Shown here: positions 10,000 to 21,012 of the stretch, in pieces
Layout: each line of letters starts with the position of its first letter
How positions within the stretch are numbered: the first letter of the stretch is position 1
Origin: Amorphophallus konjac
Taxonomy: Eukaryota > Streptophyta > Magnoliopsida > Alismatales > Araceae
Length of the DNA: 64,000 nt
Assembly: GCA_022559845.1 (NCBI GenBank)
Contig: CM040117.1
Location: 18,314,856-18,378,855 of the forward strand
Direction of reading: 5' to 3'
Notes under the pieces: generated by a model
The model's input: the letters and a program-made list of their open reading frames with translations, nothing else
The model's database searches: none
What the model was told of the DNA's origin: nothing
Program-made: the position numbers and the translations under genes

Positions 10000-11253
10000 T
10001 TTAGTGCCTATGACAGATTGTGATGAAGGTCTAGGAACAAGATGCCAAACTTTATTCCTTTCAAACTGGTTTAACTCGTCTTGCATTGAATTTATCCAGT
10101 TTTCATCTTTTAATACTTCATCAATATTTTTGGGTTCATGCTGCGAGACAAGAGCAAGTTGATCTAATTCTTCCACAATTTTAAAATATGACCTTGTTCT
10201 AGGTGGGTCATTCAAGCTGCCAATGACGTTTTCTAAAGGATGATCCTTAAGAATTCTAATGTTTGTAGAATCGTTACCTTCTCCTGGAACTTGATCCCTT
10301 GCATTGCTTGATTCAGCTAGGTCACAAGCTTCTTTTATTTCTTCTTGTGGAGGATCACTCTTGTCCTTTATGCTTAGGAATTTCCCATCTTCATCGTTTT
10401 TCCTACAAGAGTTATCATTGTTAGAATCATGATATTCATCAAAGGAAACATGGGGTGATTCTTCCACAGTTTGACTCTTGATATTGTAAATTCTATAAGC
10501 CCTAGATCTATCAGAATATCCAAGGAATATACCTTCATCACTCTTGGGCTCGAATTTATCTAAATCTCTTTTGTCATTATTGTGGATGAAGCATTTAGAT
10601 CCAAACACTTTCATATGTGAGAGAGAGGGCTTTTTACCTTTCAGCAACTCATAAGGAGTCTTTTTGGTGTGTGGCCTTACCATAGAGCGGTTGATAATAT
10701 AACATGCCGAGTTTATCGCTTCAGCCCAAAACCTCCTTGGAAGTTGCCGTTCAGCAAGCATGGTTCTTGCCATCTCTACAAGTGTTCGATTTCTCCTTTC
10801 AACTACACCATTTTGCTCCGGCGTTCTTGGTGAAGAGAATCGGTGTGAAATGCCTTCAGCCCTGCAAAGATTATAGAAGTCAGTGTTTTCAAATTCACTA
10901 CCGTGATCAGATTGAATCTTGGAGATCTTGAACTCACCGTCCTGCTTTATCTTCATGTAGAGCGCCTGAAACTCATCAAAGGCATCCTTTTTATGTGTGA
11001 GAAAGAAAACCCATGTGAATCTAGAGAAGTCATCCCCCAAGACATATCCATATTTTCTACCACTTAAACTAGCAGTTCTGATTGGTACAAACAAGTCCAT
11101 ATGAATTAGCTCGAGTGGTTTGGATGATGTATTTTTAGATCTTCCCTTGAAAGATTTTCTTGGTTGTTTACCTAGGGCACATGCATCATACAACTTGTTT
11201 TCTTGTTTAAATGATAATTCGGGCAACCCTTTCACCATTGAATGCTTTAACTA
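10000..11253 (-). pseudogene. SIRE-1 integrase (broken)
   Basis: Copia integrase core and C-terminal part. The catalytic triad is visible: D in LIHMDLF (near 11100), D in IQSDHGSEF (near 10910) and E in EQNGVVERRNRTL (near 10795). FLGYSDRSRAYRIYN (near 10505) is the usual C-terminal conserved stretch. In the N-terminal zinc finger the first cysteine of the CxxC pair is replaced by tyrosine (YDACALGK, codon TAT at 11188-11190), whereas SIRE-2 keeps CDACALGK. A stop at 11251-11253 separates the HH half of the finger. Confidence 0.88.
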
Positions 11254-11733
11254 TTTATGTAAGACATTGTAGGTAGCATGTCCTAGTCTACGATGCCATA
11301 ACCAAGCAATTTCAGATTTTGGTGCAGCAAGACAAAGGTTTAAATAAGCAGGATCATCTAAGTCAATCATGTAAACATTGTTGACTCTCTTTCCAGAAAA
11401 TTTTACCTTGTCAGATTTTGGTTCAAAGATTTTACATTCATGAGAGTTAAACAACACTTTATGACCTTTATCACACAATTGACTTATGCTAAGTATGTTA
11501 TATTTCAAACCTTCAACTAGCAACACATTTCCAATGGAGTTGGAGAGGTTCTTACCTACATTACCTGTTCCAATGATTTTTCCTTTGTTATTCCCTCCAA
11601 ACGTAACGTATCCTCCTTCCTTTTCCTCCAAGAGACAAAATTTTATTTTGTCCCCAGTCATGTGTCTTGAACAGCCGCTATCAAGATACCACATGTTATG
11701 CATGGCTGCAAGACATTTCTGCACAAACAATTA
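11254..11733 (-). pseudogene. SIRE-1 aspartic protease and start of integrase
   Basis: The aspartic protease active site DSG lies in WYLDSGCSRHMTG near 11690-11655, followed by typical Copia protease sequence to ISQLCDKGH (near 11485). The integrase zinc-finger histidines are in WHRRLGHA near 11300-11275. Stops at both ends (11731-11733 and 11251-11253) lie in the same frame as the neighbours. In an active element the protease would cut the Gag-Pol polyprotein. Confidence 0.87.
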
Positions 11734-13100
11734 AGCAATTGTATTTGGAACCCAACCAATTTTGGGTCCCATCAAACTCTTAAGATTTTCAAAACATGAA
11801 ACCATTTCTTTTAGAATCCAAACCTTTCTAACATTCATGTTTTGTTTGCTTAGAGCAGGGATTTGGTTTTTCTTTTCAGCCTTGACATTTCCTTTTTGTT
11901 TAGAGGCTCTTTGTTGGATTTTGTGAAAGTTTGATGAAGTTGGCTTCTTAACCCATTGTGGCCATTAGTTGTTTTTGGGTTGAAAGTGATTGTTCTGCCA
12001 CCTAGGAGATTGAAAGTTATAGGATTGATGAACATATGAATCACAATTTCTCCAAAAGTATGGTGGTGTTGGCCTATATGAATGGGCAATCCAGTTTTGG
12101 TGATATCTGGAAGATTGAGCATGCAATGGTCAAGAATGTGTTGACCTATGCTGCGGGGAAGGTCGACCTTTCTTAGGCTTTTGGACAGGCTTTTTGGGAA
12201 TGTTGGTGACTGCCTCTTCAATATTATCTTTCCCTTTTTTCTTTTATTTTTGCTGGTTTTGTGTGGGAGTTGTGTTTGAGGTGGAAGCTTCGAAAGATGA
12301 AACAAATGTGACTGTTTTTAGCCCAAATGGCCTTTTGTTTGTTGGATCAAAACCCAACCCATCTTTGTTGTGGTTCATTCTAGTTCCTAGCAATGCATCT
12401 AGGTTTTCTCTTCCATCCACAAATTTTTCTAAAGATTGTTGTTTGTCCTTTAACTCTTTTTGTAGATTTTCAATGTTTTGCAAGAGTTGAGTGTTGACAT
12501 GTTTGACAACTTCATGCTTTTCATTGCTCAATTTGCTATCCTTTTCATAAGTTTGCATTTTGAGCTTCATGCTATCAACCTCATTTCTTAAGTCTTCATT
12601 TTCAGTTTCTAAGTCAACCATTTCTTTTCTTCATTCCTCCAAATCCTCAATCATTTTCTTAAGATCTTCAATTTCAGTCTCAAGTAGAGCATTCTTATCA
12701 TTCATATCATGATCATGCACAAATGAGTTAATTTTCTTTTTCAATAATTTATTCTCCTTTTTGTACATTTCATATTTTTCCATGAGTTGTATATATGCAT
12801 CCTCCCAATCGTCAATTGTATAATTTTCAAAAGGAGAGTTTACCTCATTTTCTTCGTCGCCTTTGGCCATAAGGCAGAAATCTTATTCTTCTTTGTCCGA
12901 GGAGCTAATTTTGTTATCACTTTCCTCCTCATCGTTCCATGTGGACACCATGGCCTTGTTCTTCTTCTTACCCTTCCATTTGTTGGCCTTTTTCAATCTG
13001 TCAGGACAATCAGTCTTGAAATGCCCTGGTTTGTTACAAGAATAATAAATGATTTTGTCAGATTTCTTAGAGTTTTCAGAATTAGATTTGAAACCATTTC
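11734..13100 (-). pseudogene. SIRE-1 gag: zinc knuckle and coiled-coil linker (broken)
   Basis: The frame runs from about 13098 through the gag zinc knuckle (YSCNKPGHFKTDC, 13045-13004), an acidic stretch, and a long Glu/Lys/Leu-rich coiled coil (12870-12300), then a Ser/Asn-rich region leading to the protease. Such a long linker is typical of SIRE elements. The first knuckle cysteine is a tyrosine (codon TAT, 13045-13047). Stops at 12631, 12244, near 12140, near 11970 and 11731 are all in one frame. An alternative open frame at 11850-12305 is a shadow. Confidence 0.8.
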
Positions 13101-13925
13101 TTACCTTTGACCTTCCTTTCTCAGAAATTTTTTGAACTTACGTGTGAGCATGGCTACATCATCCTCATCCCGCTCACTTGCGGAATCCTCACCTTCATCC
13201 GAAGTGCCTTGACCGCTAGGTCCAGCTTTAAGAGCTAAGGACTTTTTCTTAGGTACTTCAGCTTCTTTGTTCTTAAGGTTGATCTCATAGGTCATTAATG
13301 AACCAATGAGTTCATCTACCTTAGTTGTTGTGAGATCTCTGGATTCTTCAACAACAGTAGCCTTTGTGTGCCATGCAGGAGTCAGTGATCTGAGAATCTT
13401 TCTTACAATTTCCTGTTCTGAATATTTCTTTCCCAAATCAGTCAAACTGTTAGTAAGCATAGTTAATCGAGCATACATATCTCGAATTGATTCATCAGGC
13501 TTCATGCGGAACATTTCGTATTCATAAACTAAGATATTAGCTTTTGTTTCTCGTACCTGAGAGGTTCCTTCGTAGATTACCTCTAACTTGTCCCACATTT
13601 ATTTTGCAGTTGCGTAGGTCACCACTCTTGAGAACTCTACTGGATGGAGTGAGCATTGCATGATGTGTTTGGCACTCCAGTTCACAGTGGATTGTCTTAT
13701 TTGTTCTTTGGTCCACAAGTCCTCATTATCCATAAGCTCATACGGACCTTTGCTGATCACTCGCCAAAGTTCGTAGTCTTGAGCGCGAATGAACACATGC
13801 ATACAATGTTTCCAATAAGGATAGTTAGATCCAGTGAAATAAGGAGGTCTGTTCACAGAGTGTCCTTCAGGTAAATAACCCTTAGACGCTGATCCACCAA
13901 TTCCCTCAAGGTCGTTGGACCCCAT
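13101..13925 (-). pseudogene. SIRE-1 gag, N-terminal capsid-like part
   Basis: It starts at ATG 13923-13925 (MGSNDLEGIG), 12 bases inside the primer site. The UBN2-type Copia gag region is clear: PPYFTGSNYPYWK near 13845 and MWDKLEVIYEGTSQVRETK near 13590. A TAA at 13599-13601 interrupts it in frame. The SLALKA...DDVAMLTRKFKKFLRK stretch near 13230-13110 leads into the knuckle and is characteristic of SIRE gag. A one-base frameshift follows near 13100. Confidence 0.88.
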
Positions 13926-13937
13926 AATGAGAGATTA

Positions 13938-13950
13938 GGCTCTGATACCA
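13938..13950 (-). other. Primer binding site of SIRE-1
   Basis: Plus GGCTCTGATACCA reads TGGTATCAGAGCC on the minus strand, complementary to the 3' end of plant initiator methionine tRNA. It sits two bases from the 5' LTR. Confidence 0.92.
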
Positions 13951-13952
13951 CT

Positions 13953-16155
13953 TGTTGTGTAGTGGACAGCGGATCTAGAGGGGAGGGGTGAATAGATCTG
14001 CCCCTCTTTTCGTAATACAACCCTCTATAAGGCTAGTTAAAAATAATTGCAGCGGAATACAACTAGCTTAGCGATGTATAAAATGATTTACTTAGAAATA
14101 TGATTTCACAATATAGAGATTGAACCTAAGCATGCATCTAAAACATATCAATCGCACAATCAAATTACAACACAAAGGATTTTAAGGTGGTTCGGACTGA
14201 ATCCCCAGTCCTACGTCCACCCCTCACCAAATCCGGTGAGGCTTCACTAGTGCAGCACACCAAACCGCAAATCGGAGAACCACCGATTGCCTTCCTACTA
14301 ACCATCGGTAGGGACGTCAACACCGCAGATAGGACAACCTCCGATTGCCTTCCTACTAACCACCGGTAGGGACGATTCTCAACTTCCAAGTGTTTGAGTG
14401 AAATAGAAAAAGAACAACTTATGAAAAACACTCAAACAAGATATAGAATATGCTTAAGAGAAAAGATCTTGTCTGAGATTTGCTGGAGCTTGAATCTCTT
14501 GAGGATTCGATGAAGAGCTTCTTCCCGGAGTAGCTTGATTTCCTTCTTGGAATACGCTCCTTCTAGCTTCCTTTGATCACCCTTCTTGCCCTTGAGTGCT
14601 TCTAGCTTTGTTGGAGATTGCTTGGTTTCAGATCTGAGCTTGAATCACCTTGGATGGATGAAGAACTTCCTCCCGAAACACTGTTCACGGAGGTGCTACA
14701 GTACCTCATAAATGGCCTCCCTTGATCTCCCTTGAAGCCTTGAAGTGTTAGGGTTTCCAACCCCTCATGTGTTGGTTTTATAGACCTTGAATGGTCCTTG
14801 GACATCCTTCAGACCAGATCCACAATTTGTGGGTGATTAGGTGACTTTTGGATGAACGAAATCAATGGAAAAGGGCTGGCCACGAGGTGAAAATCGAAGT
14901 CAAATATGACTGCATCGGGGCTGGCGGTCGACCTGTGGCTTCTGGCGGTCGACCTCTACTGAGAAATCTACAAACGGGCGGTCCCTGGGATTTTTGATCG
15001 ACCGCTACTGGCTGGCGGTCGACCTGCAGCTGACAGAACTGCAGACGGGAGTCTGCTGGCTGGGGCGGTCGACCGCCCCTGTGCTGGCAGTCGACTGCCA
15101 ACTGGGCAGCCCCCGGTCCAGCCCGGGTCGGTCCGTTAGCCGCTTCTGCTCCGTCGCTTGTGTCCATTAGCAGCCTGTTCATGTCTGTAACTTCATCCTT
15201 GTTGGTCTAGAAAGTACCAACTGAATCTTTGTCTTTTGACTCTCATCTTGTGCAGTGACCTTGGCTATTTGAATGAAGCTTGTAGTTGTTGTATAGACTT
15301 TACATCAAGGCTTGGACGTGTAGACTTTGTGTGCATGTATGAACTCTGTACAGACTTTGCACCTTGAGCATGCATGAGCCTGTACAAACTTGCTTCATGA
15401 ACGTACAGACTTGGTAACTTGATGCACGAACACAACAGAACGCAATGTATAGACTTTGCGTGTGAAGTAGCCGACCAATGTATAGACTTGCGTTGCAGCC
15501 ATCAACCAACGTACAGACTTGGAGTTGTGCTAGCAGCCAACGTACAGACTTTGTCTTGTGCAACGTACAGACTTTGAGTTGTGCATGCAACCAACGTACA
15601 GACTTCATCTGCAGCAACGTATAGACTTTGTGTGCTGCAACGTATAGACTTTGAGTTGTGCATGCAGCCAACGTACAGACTTCATCTGCAGCAACGTATA
15701 GACTTTGTGTGTAGCAACGTATAGACTTTGAGTTGTGCATGCAGCCAACGTACATACTTCATCTGCAGCAACGTATAGACTTTGTGTGCAGTAACGTATA
15801 GACTTCGAGTTGTGCTAGGCCGCCAACGTACAGACTTCATGCTCAGCAACGTACAGACTTTGTCCAATGTATAGACTTCGTCCAATGTACAGACTTTGTC
15901 CAACGCATAGACTTCGTCCAACGTACAGACTTAGTCCAACGTATAGACTTTGTCCAACGTATAGACTTCGTCCAATGTATAGACTTTGTCCAACGTATAG
16001 ACATGGAATGCAGTGCACATGCCCGCAAGCTGTTCGATGAAATGACAAACTGCTTAAACAGATACACAATGACATCATATGCAAACATAATGTGACTTAT
16101 AGTAGTTGCTATCATCAAAACCATAATAGTAATCATGGTGCACATGTGTTCAACA
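13953..16155 (-). mobile_element. SIRE-1 5' LTR (2203 bp)
   Basis: Same termini as 4532-6776 (TGTTGTGTAG ... TTCAACA in plus sense). It contains the GTCGAC palindrome array (14920-15096) and the GTACAGACTT array (15290-16005). In sequence and unit order the array is rearranged relative to the 3' LTR, not just point-mutated. The transcript should start a little below 14770 and run left. Confidence 0.9.
14774..14783 (-). promoter_or_regulatory. TATA box, SIRE-1 5' LTR
   Basis: CTATAAAACC on the minus strand, identical to the 3' LTR copy. It is the promoter of the element; the motif arrays at 14920-16005 lie directly upstream. Confidence 0.7.
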
Positions 16156-16298
16156 GATAATACATTGAAAAATATAAATTATCTTAAAACCCAGAAGGAA
16201 TTAGAAGTTGATGCAGAAGAAGAAGTTGTAGAGGACGTAAAAATAAAGAACTTTCATGAAAATAGTAAGAGGAGAAGAGGGATGAAAGAGGGTGAACT
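16156..16298. repeat. 142-bp direct repeat flanking SIRE-1, right copy
   Basis: Right counterpart of 4390-4531. It shares with the left copy variants absent from the 5' LTR (CATTGAAAAATATAAATTATCTT against CAGTGAAAAACATAAAATACC), so the two flanks are closer to each other than to 26149-26300. Confidence 0.85.
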
Positions 16299-16370
16299 CG
16301 GTGAACTAAAAGATGTGAGAGGGAGAGAAAAATGTCAAAAGAAGAACTCCCCTTCTCCTCCTTGTCATGG

Positions 16371-16380
16371 GCTATTTATA
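16371..16380 (-). promoter_or_regulatory. TATA box, Athila 3' LTR
   Basis: GCTATTTATA in plus sense reads TATAAATAGC on the minus strand; the same box is at 26362-26371 in the 5' LTR. Confidence 0.65.
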
Positions 16381-17023
16381 GGGAAAGTTGGATAGATGGA
16401 GGGTTGAGATTGTATGAAAATGAGATGAATGGCTGGGATTTAGGTAGAATATGATGCATGGGGAAGAGAAAAAGGAGGTGAGTACACCCTCCTTGGGTTT
16501 TGGACAACCCCCTTCCCAAGACTCATCATTCCTCTCCTTTATTTCAAACTTTGAATTCAATTTTCCCTCCAACCAAGATGTGTGCTTCTTCTCCTCTATT
16601 TCAAACTTCAATTTTTTTTCTCCCTCCAATCAAAATATTTTGAGTTTTCTTTTCACTCCAACCAAAATATGTGTCTTTTTTTTGTTTGACTTGGTCAAAG
16701 TGGTGATGACAATTTTGCCCTCAGCTTCTCTTACAATTACCTTCAGTGTCCTGCACACACATAATTATAATTTAGTCCATATAAATTATCATAATGTGCA
16801 CATAAATCTTAAATGCTCATGATTAACTATGTAATGGAGAATTAATGCTCATGGCCCTTAACTTTAATTCATTAAATAATATCACAAAATTAATCAATTT
16901 ACGTGAAATACCCAATTTACATGTAAAGTTGAGATTAACGATGGGACATGCATAATTATCTAATTATATGCACATAAAACGATGTACATGTGATGAATTA
17001 CCATCAAAAATGGACACTTATCA

Positions 17024-17040
17024 CACCCCCAACTTACTCA
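17024..17040 (-). other. Polypurine tract of the Athila element
   Basis: CACCCCCAACTTACTCA directly after the LTR end gives AAGTTGGGGGTG just upstream of the 3' LTR on the minus strand, a form common in Athila elements. Confidence 0.8.
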
Positions 17041-18238
17041 TTGCTAGTCCCTTAGCAATTGAAATTTAGGACTAACAAGAGTTTATAAAATTCAAACTCT
17101 CATATCCAGCTCTCCCTTCATAGAATCAACCAAAGATTAAGAATCTGGAATCATTAATACACACTAGCTTTACGTAGGAACTACATGATCAAGAATTCAA
17201 ATCAAAGCTTAATAGCACTTGTGCATATGTAACTGCCAAATCCACAGATTAGATAATTGCATCCCTCATTCGCTATTCCAAGTAAATGTCTTTCAACCAT
17301 GCACCTCTTAGATCAGAGCATTAAGTATATTAGCTTTTTGTCTGCCTTATTGCTTTGTTCATTTGGGATCTTTTATACCACACATGATGCTACACTACCC
17401 TTCACTGTTCAACGCGAACCTCGACTCTTGTCTTAGGAGAAGCAGGCCCGGTTTCACAGATCAATGTTCTCTTTTCTGTTTTACGCGAATCTCAACACGT
17501 CTTAGTTGAAGTATGCCCGGTTACTAAGACTTGAGGCATTTTTCATGGTGTGTTTTTTCTTTTCTTTTTCTTTGTACCATTACGCTTATTTGATAGATAA
17601 TTTGGCAGAAAGCTTTGTAAAAAGATCTCTTTTCTTAAGAAGTGCAGAATATCAGACATCATACCAAAAATAGCAGATCCGTCTTACTTGTTTCATTAGT
17701 GTGCAACATGAATTTCTTTTTTTTTCTTTTTTTTTTCAAAGTGCACATGAACTTTAAAGGGATTCTTATATCAGTTTGCCATGGCTAGATTGACTAAATT
17801 TCCCATCATCCTTTTCCCTAGTCTTTTCTAATCCAGAATTACTTTTAATTTAAGCATGATCGTGAAACTCAAAATGAGATTTACATCTTTCTTCTTTCAT
17901 GCAACGATGACATGCAAGACAGAACTCCTATCAGGTTGTACTATATGCATCATGAAAAATTTTCTCTCTCCCCCCCAACTTGAATGACATTGTCCTTAAT
18001 GGCATGTAGAATATATGAACATGACAATGCATACATGAATGTTTGGGAAGGAAAGGTACAACCTGGGGTGCGCAGACGTGGCTATTTTGGCACGCAGTTT
18101 TTCGAACGACTTCTTCCAGCTCCTACAAACACAAATGAAAATGACTCACTAGATTTTTGAAGATAAATGGTTAGGTTGCCTCCCAACAAGCGCTAAATTT
18201 AACGTCTTCAGCCAGACGCATGAGAGCTCACGGAGATT
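17041..18238 (-). other. Athila spacer between integrase and 3' LTR
   Basis: About 1.2 kb with no frame resembling a protein. Athila elements often carry an env-like frame here; it is absent or deleted. Tracts of T (17700-17740) and TCTCTCCCCCCCAACTTGAATG (near 17965, a second polypurine-like tract on the minus strand) are the only notable features. Confidence 0.7.
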
Positions 18239-19480
18239 TTATTCCTGACCACTTAGGACAATGGATTCTTTTTGCAACTGATCTTTTTTCAAATAAGGTT
18301 TCAATCTTTGACCATTGACAGTGAAAATGTGACCATATTTAGGATTCAAAATTTTTATGGCACCGTGGTCAAAAGTCTTAATGACTGCAAATGGTCCGTC
18401 CCATCTGAATTTCAACTTGCCTGGGAACAAGCGCAGCCTCGAATTGAAAAGCCAAACTATTTGATTAACATGAAAAGTTTTCCTATGAATATGTTTATCA
18501 TGGAAAGCTTTGATTTTTGCTTTGTAAATCTTGGAATTTTCGTAGGCCTCATTACGCAGTTCCTCTAATTCATTGAGTTGTAGGGCTCTTTGGGCTCCAG
18601 CTTAAGTTAATTCAAAGTTGACTTGCTTAATGGCCCAATAGGTTATATGTTCAAGCTCTACGGGCAAGTGGCAGGTTTTTCCAAAAATGAGATGATATGG
18701 AGACATACCAATGGGAGTCTTAATGGTAGTTCTTTAGGCCTAGAGTGCATCATCTAGTCGCTCAGACCAGTCTTTCCTATCATGTCGAACTGTCTTATAC
18801 AAGATGTTCTTTATCTCCCTATTGGAAACCTCCACCTGGCCGCTGATTTGGGGATGATAGGGGGTAGCGAGCTTATGAGTGATGCCATATTTACGAAGCA
18901 AAGCTCAGAATTGAAAGTTTGTGAAATGTGATCCCCCATCACTAATCATAGCTCTAGGACACCCAAATCTAGAAAAGATGTTCTTCTTGACAAAGTTTAT
19001 TACCACCTTATGATCATTGGTCCTTGTGGCTACAGTTTCAATCCATTTTGAAACATAGTCGACCGCCACCAAGATGTATTCATTCTCAAAAGACGGTGGA
19101 AACGGTCCCATGAAGTCTATACCCCAAACATCAAAGATTTCGACAACTAAAAGGGGATTAAGCAGCATCATATCTCTCTTCAAATTATTGCCCACAGCTT
19201 GACACCTCAAACATATTTTTGAAAATTCATAAGCATCCTTAAATAAAGTGGGCCAATAAAATCCACTTTGCAACACCTTAGCCGCAGTTTTCTTTCCAGA
19301 GAAGTGTCCCCCACAAACTAGATTATGACAAAAATTCAATACAGACTGTTGCTCCTCCTCGAGGACACATCTTCTTGTGATCTGATCAGGACCCATATGA
19401 AATAATTTCGGGTCATCCCAAAAATAGTGCTTGACTTTAGAAAAGAACTGATCCTTTTCCTGCTTAGTCCATCCTCCCGA
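18239..19480 (-). pseudogene. Athila integrase (broken)
   Basis: Integrase with its zinc finger near 19340-19195 (histidines in [10 protein letters not shown], cysteines in ICLRCQ). Core aspartates are in [11 protein letters not shown] (near 19115) and [11 protein letters not shown] (near 18930). The rest of the core and the C-terminal domain (LRLFPGKLKFRWDGPF near 18425) continue in the same frame below 18905 with several stops (for example near 18905, 18735 and 18603). The final stop is at 18239-18241. In an active element it would insert the DNA copy into chromatin. The lineage lacks a chromodomain, and none is seen. Confidence 0.85.
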
Positions 19481-19669
19481 AGTCTATCCTACTGCCAAGT
19501 AGTTAACAATATGAGCGTACCATGGGGTTGAGGTGTGAGAGATGGATAACAATTGTTCATCTGGAAAAGAATCAGACATGGGAGCACTCTCGGGTATCAT
19601 AATTCGTGACAAATGATCAGCCACAACATTCTCTAACCCCTTCTTGTCTTTGATTTCCATATCAAATTC

Positions 19670-21012
19670 TTACAGTAATAAAATCCATCGAATCAAACGA
19701 GGTTTATCATCTTTCTTTGTGAGCAAGTATTTCAAAACAGCGTGATCGGAATAGACAATGACTTTGGCCCCCAAAATATATGAGCGAAATTTCTCTAGGG
19801 CAAAAACAACGGCCATAAGTTCTTTCTCTGTGGTGGTATAATTTAATTGAGCATCGGCGAGAGTGCGACTCGCATAATAGATCACCACATGTTTCTTATC
19901 CATTCTCTGACCTAAGACAGCTCCTATAGCATAATCTGAGGCATCGCACATGATTTCGAATGGTAGCGACCAATCTGGTGACTGCAGGATTGGGGCTTGA
20001 GTGAGGGCCGCTTTAAGAGAGTGAAAAGCTTCTAGACAAGATTCATCTAGGTGGAATAGAGTGTCCTTGGCTAGGAGCTTAGTGAGCGGACGAGTAATGG
20101 TAGAGAAGTTCTGAATGAATCTTCTATAAAAACCCGCATGGCCAAGAAAAGAGCGGATTTGCTTGACAGACAAAGGGGGAGGAAGATTAGAAATCAGATC
20201 AACCTTAGCCTTGTCTACCTCTATTCCCCTTTCAGAAATAACATGACCTAACATAATGCCTTCTCTTACCATAAAATGGCTTTTCTCCCAGGTTAACACA
20301 AGGTTGGATTCAATGCATCGTGCCAGCACCTTCTGCAAATTCTCCAAACAGCAATCAAATGAGTCACTGAAGACTGAGAAGTCATCCATGAAAATTTTCA
20401 AAAATTCTCCCACCATTTCAGAAAAGATCGCCATCATACACCTCTGAAAGGTGACAGGGGCATTACAAAGCCCAAACGACATTCTTCTAAATGCAAACGT
20501 GCCATACGGACACGTGAATGTAGTCTTTTCCTGATCTTCCGGGTAGATAGCAGCTTGATTGTACCCGGAGTATCCATCCAAAAAGTAAAAATATTTTTGC
20601 CCTGCCAATTTTTCTAAAATCTGATCCACAAATGGGAGAGGAAAATGATCTTTCTTTGTCATTGAGTTCAATTTTCTGTAATCAATACAGACTCTCCACC
20701 CCGTTTGTAGTCTTATTGGCACCTCTTCACCCTTCTCATTTTGAATCACAGTCAGCCCGGATTTCTTTGGAACAACTTGTGTAGGGCTGACCCACTTGCT
20801 ATCAGAGATGGGATATATGATCCCAGCATCTAACCACTTCACCACCTCTTGCTTAACCACTTCTTTCATGTTCGAATTTGGCCGACATTGCATCTCTCTA
20901 CTTGGCTTAGCATTGTCCTCTAAATAGATATGGTGCATACAAACATCAGGACTGATCCCCTTAAGACCCGCCACCGACCAACCTATTGCCCCCCTATACT
21001 CTTTAAGAACAG
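19670..21012 (-). pseudogene. Athila reverse transcriptase and RNase H
   Basis: The longest open pol stretch of the element. RT motifs are [12 protein letters not shown] (near 20690), [11 protein letters not shown] (near 20640), [10 protein letters not shown] (near 20580) and the catalytic FMDDF (near 20385), where Athila has F in place of [13 protein letters not shown] (near 20135) begins the connection, and RNase H shows [14 protein letters not shown] (near 19945), [20 protein letters not shown] (near 19815) and [10 protein letters not shown] (near 19750). A stop at 19670-19672 cuts it before the integrase, in the same frame. Upstream sequence (to about 21090) belongs to the same frame, one base out of phase with the protease. 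Confidence 0.9.

Larger units (their letters stand above)
4532..16155 (-). mobile_element. SIRE-lineage Copia element (SIRE-1), complete but broken
   Basis: 11,624 bp on the minus strand: 5' LTR 13953-16155, initiator-tRNA primer site 13938-13950, gag with long coiled-coil linker, protease, integrase, RT and RNase H down to 8605, a 1.8-kb noncoding spacer, polypurine tract 6777-6790 and 3' LTR 4532-6776. The Copia order (integrase before RT) and the long gag linker place it in the SIRE/Maximus lineage. Integrase D, D and E and RT YVDD are present, but about ten in-frame stops and one frameshift near 13100 disable it. No 5-bp target duplication is found (GAACT left, GATAA right). Confidence 0.9.
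16156..17023 (-). mobile_element. Athila 3' LTR, second piece
   Basis: It continues the LTR interrupted at 4531 and ends GACACTTATCA at 17023, matching 26149-27012. The first 143 bases repeat 4390-4531. Confidence 0.9.

Noticed and set aside
11850..12305. 151-residue minus-strand frame inside SIRE-1
   Set aside because: It is out of the gag-pol frame. The real linker continues through in-frame stops in the neighbouring frame, leading to the protease.
4532..16155. 142-bp flanking repeat as a true target-site duplication
   Set aside because: LTR integrases make 4-6-bp duplications; recombination or a prior duplication explains it better.
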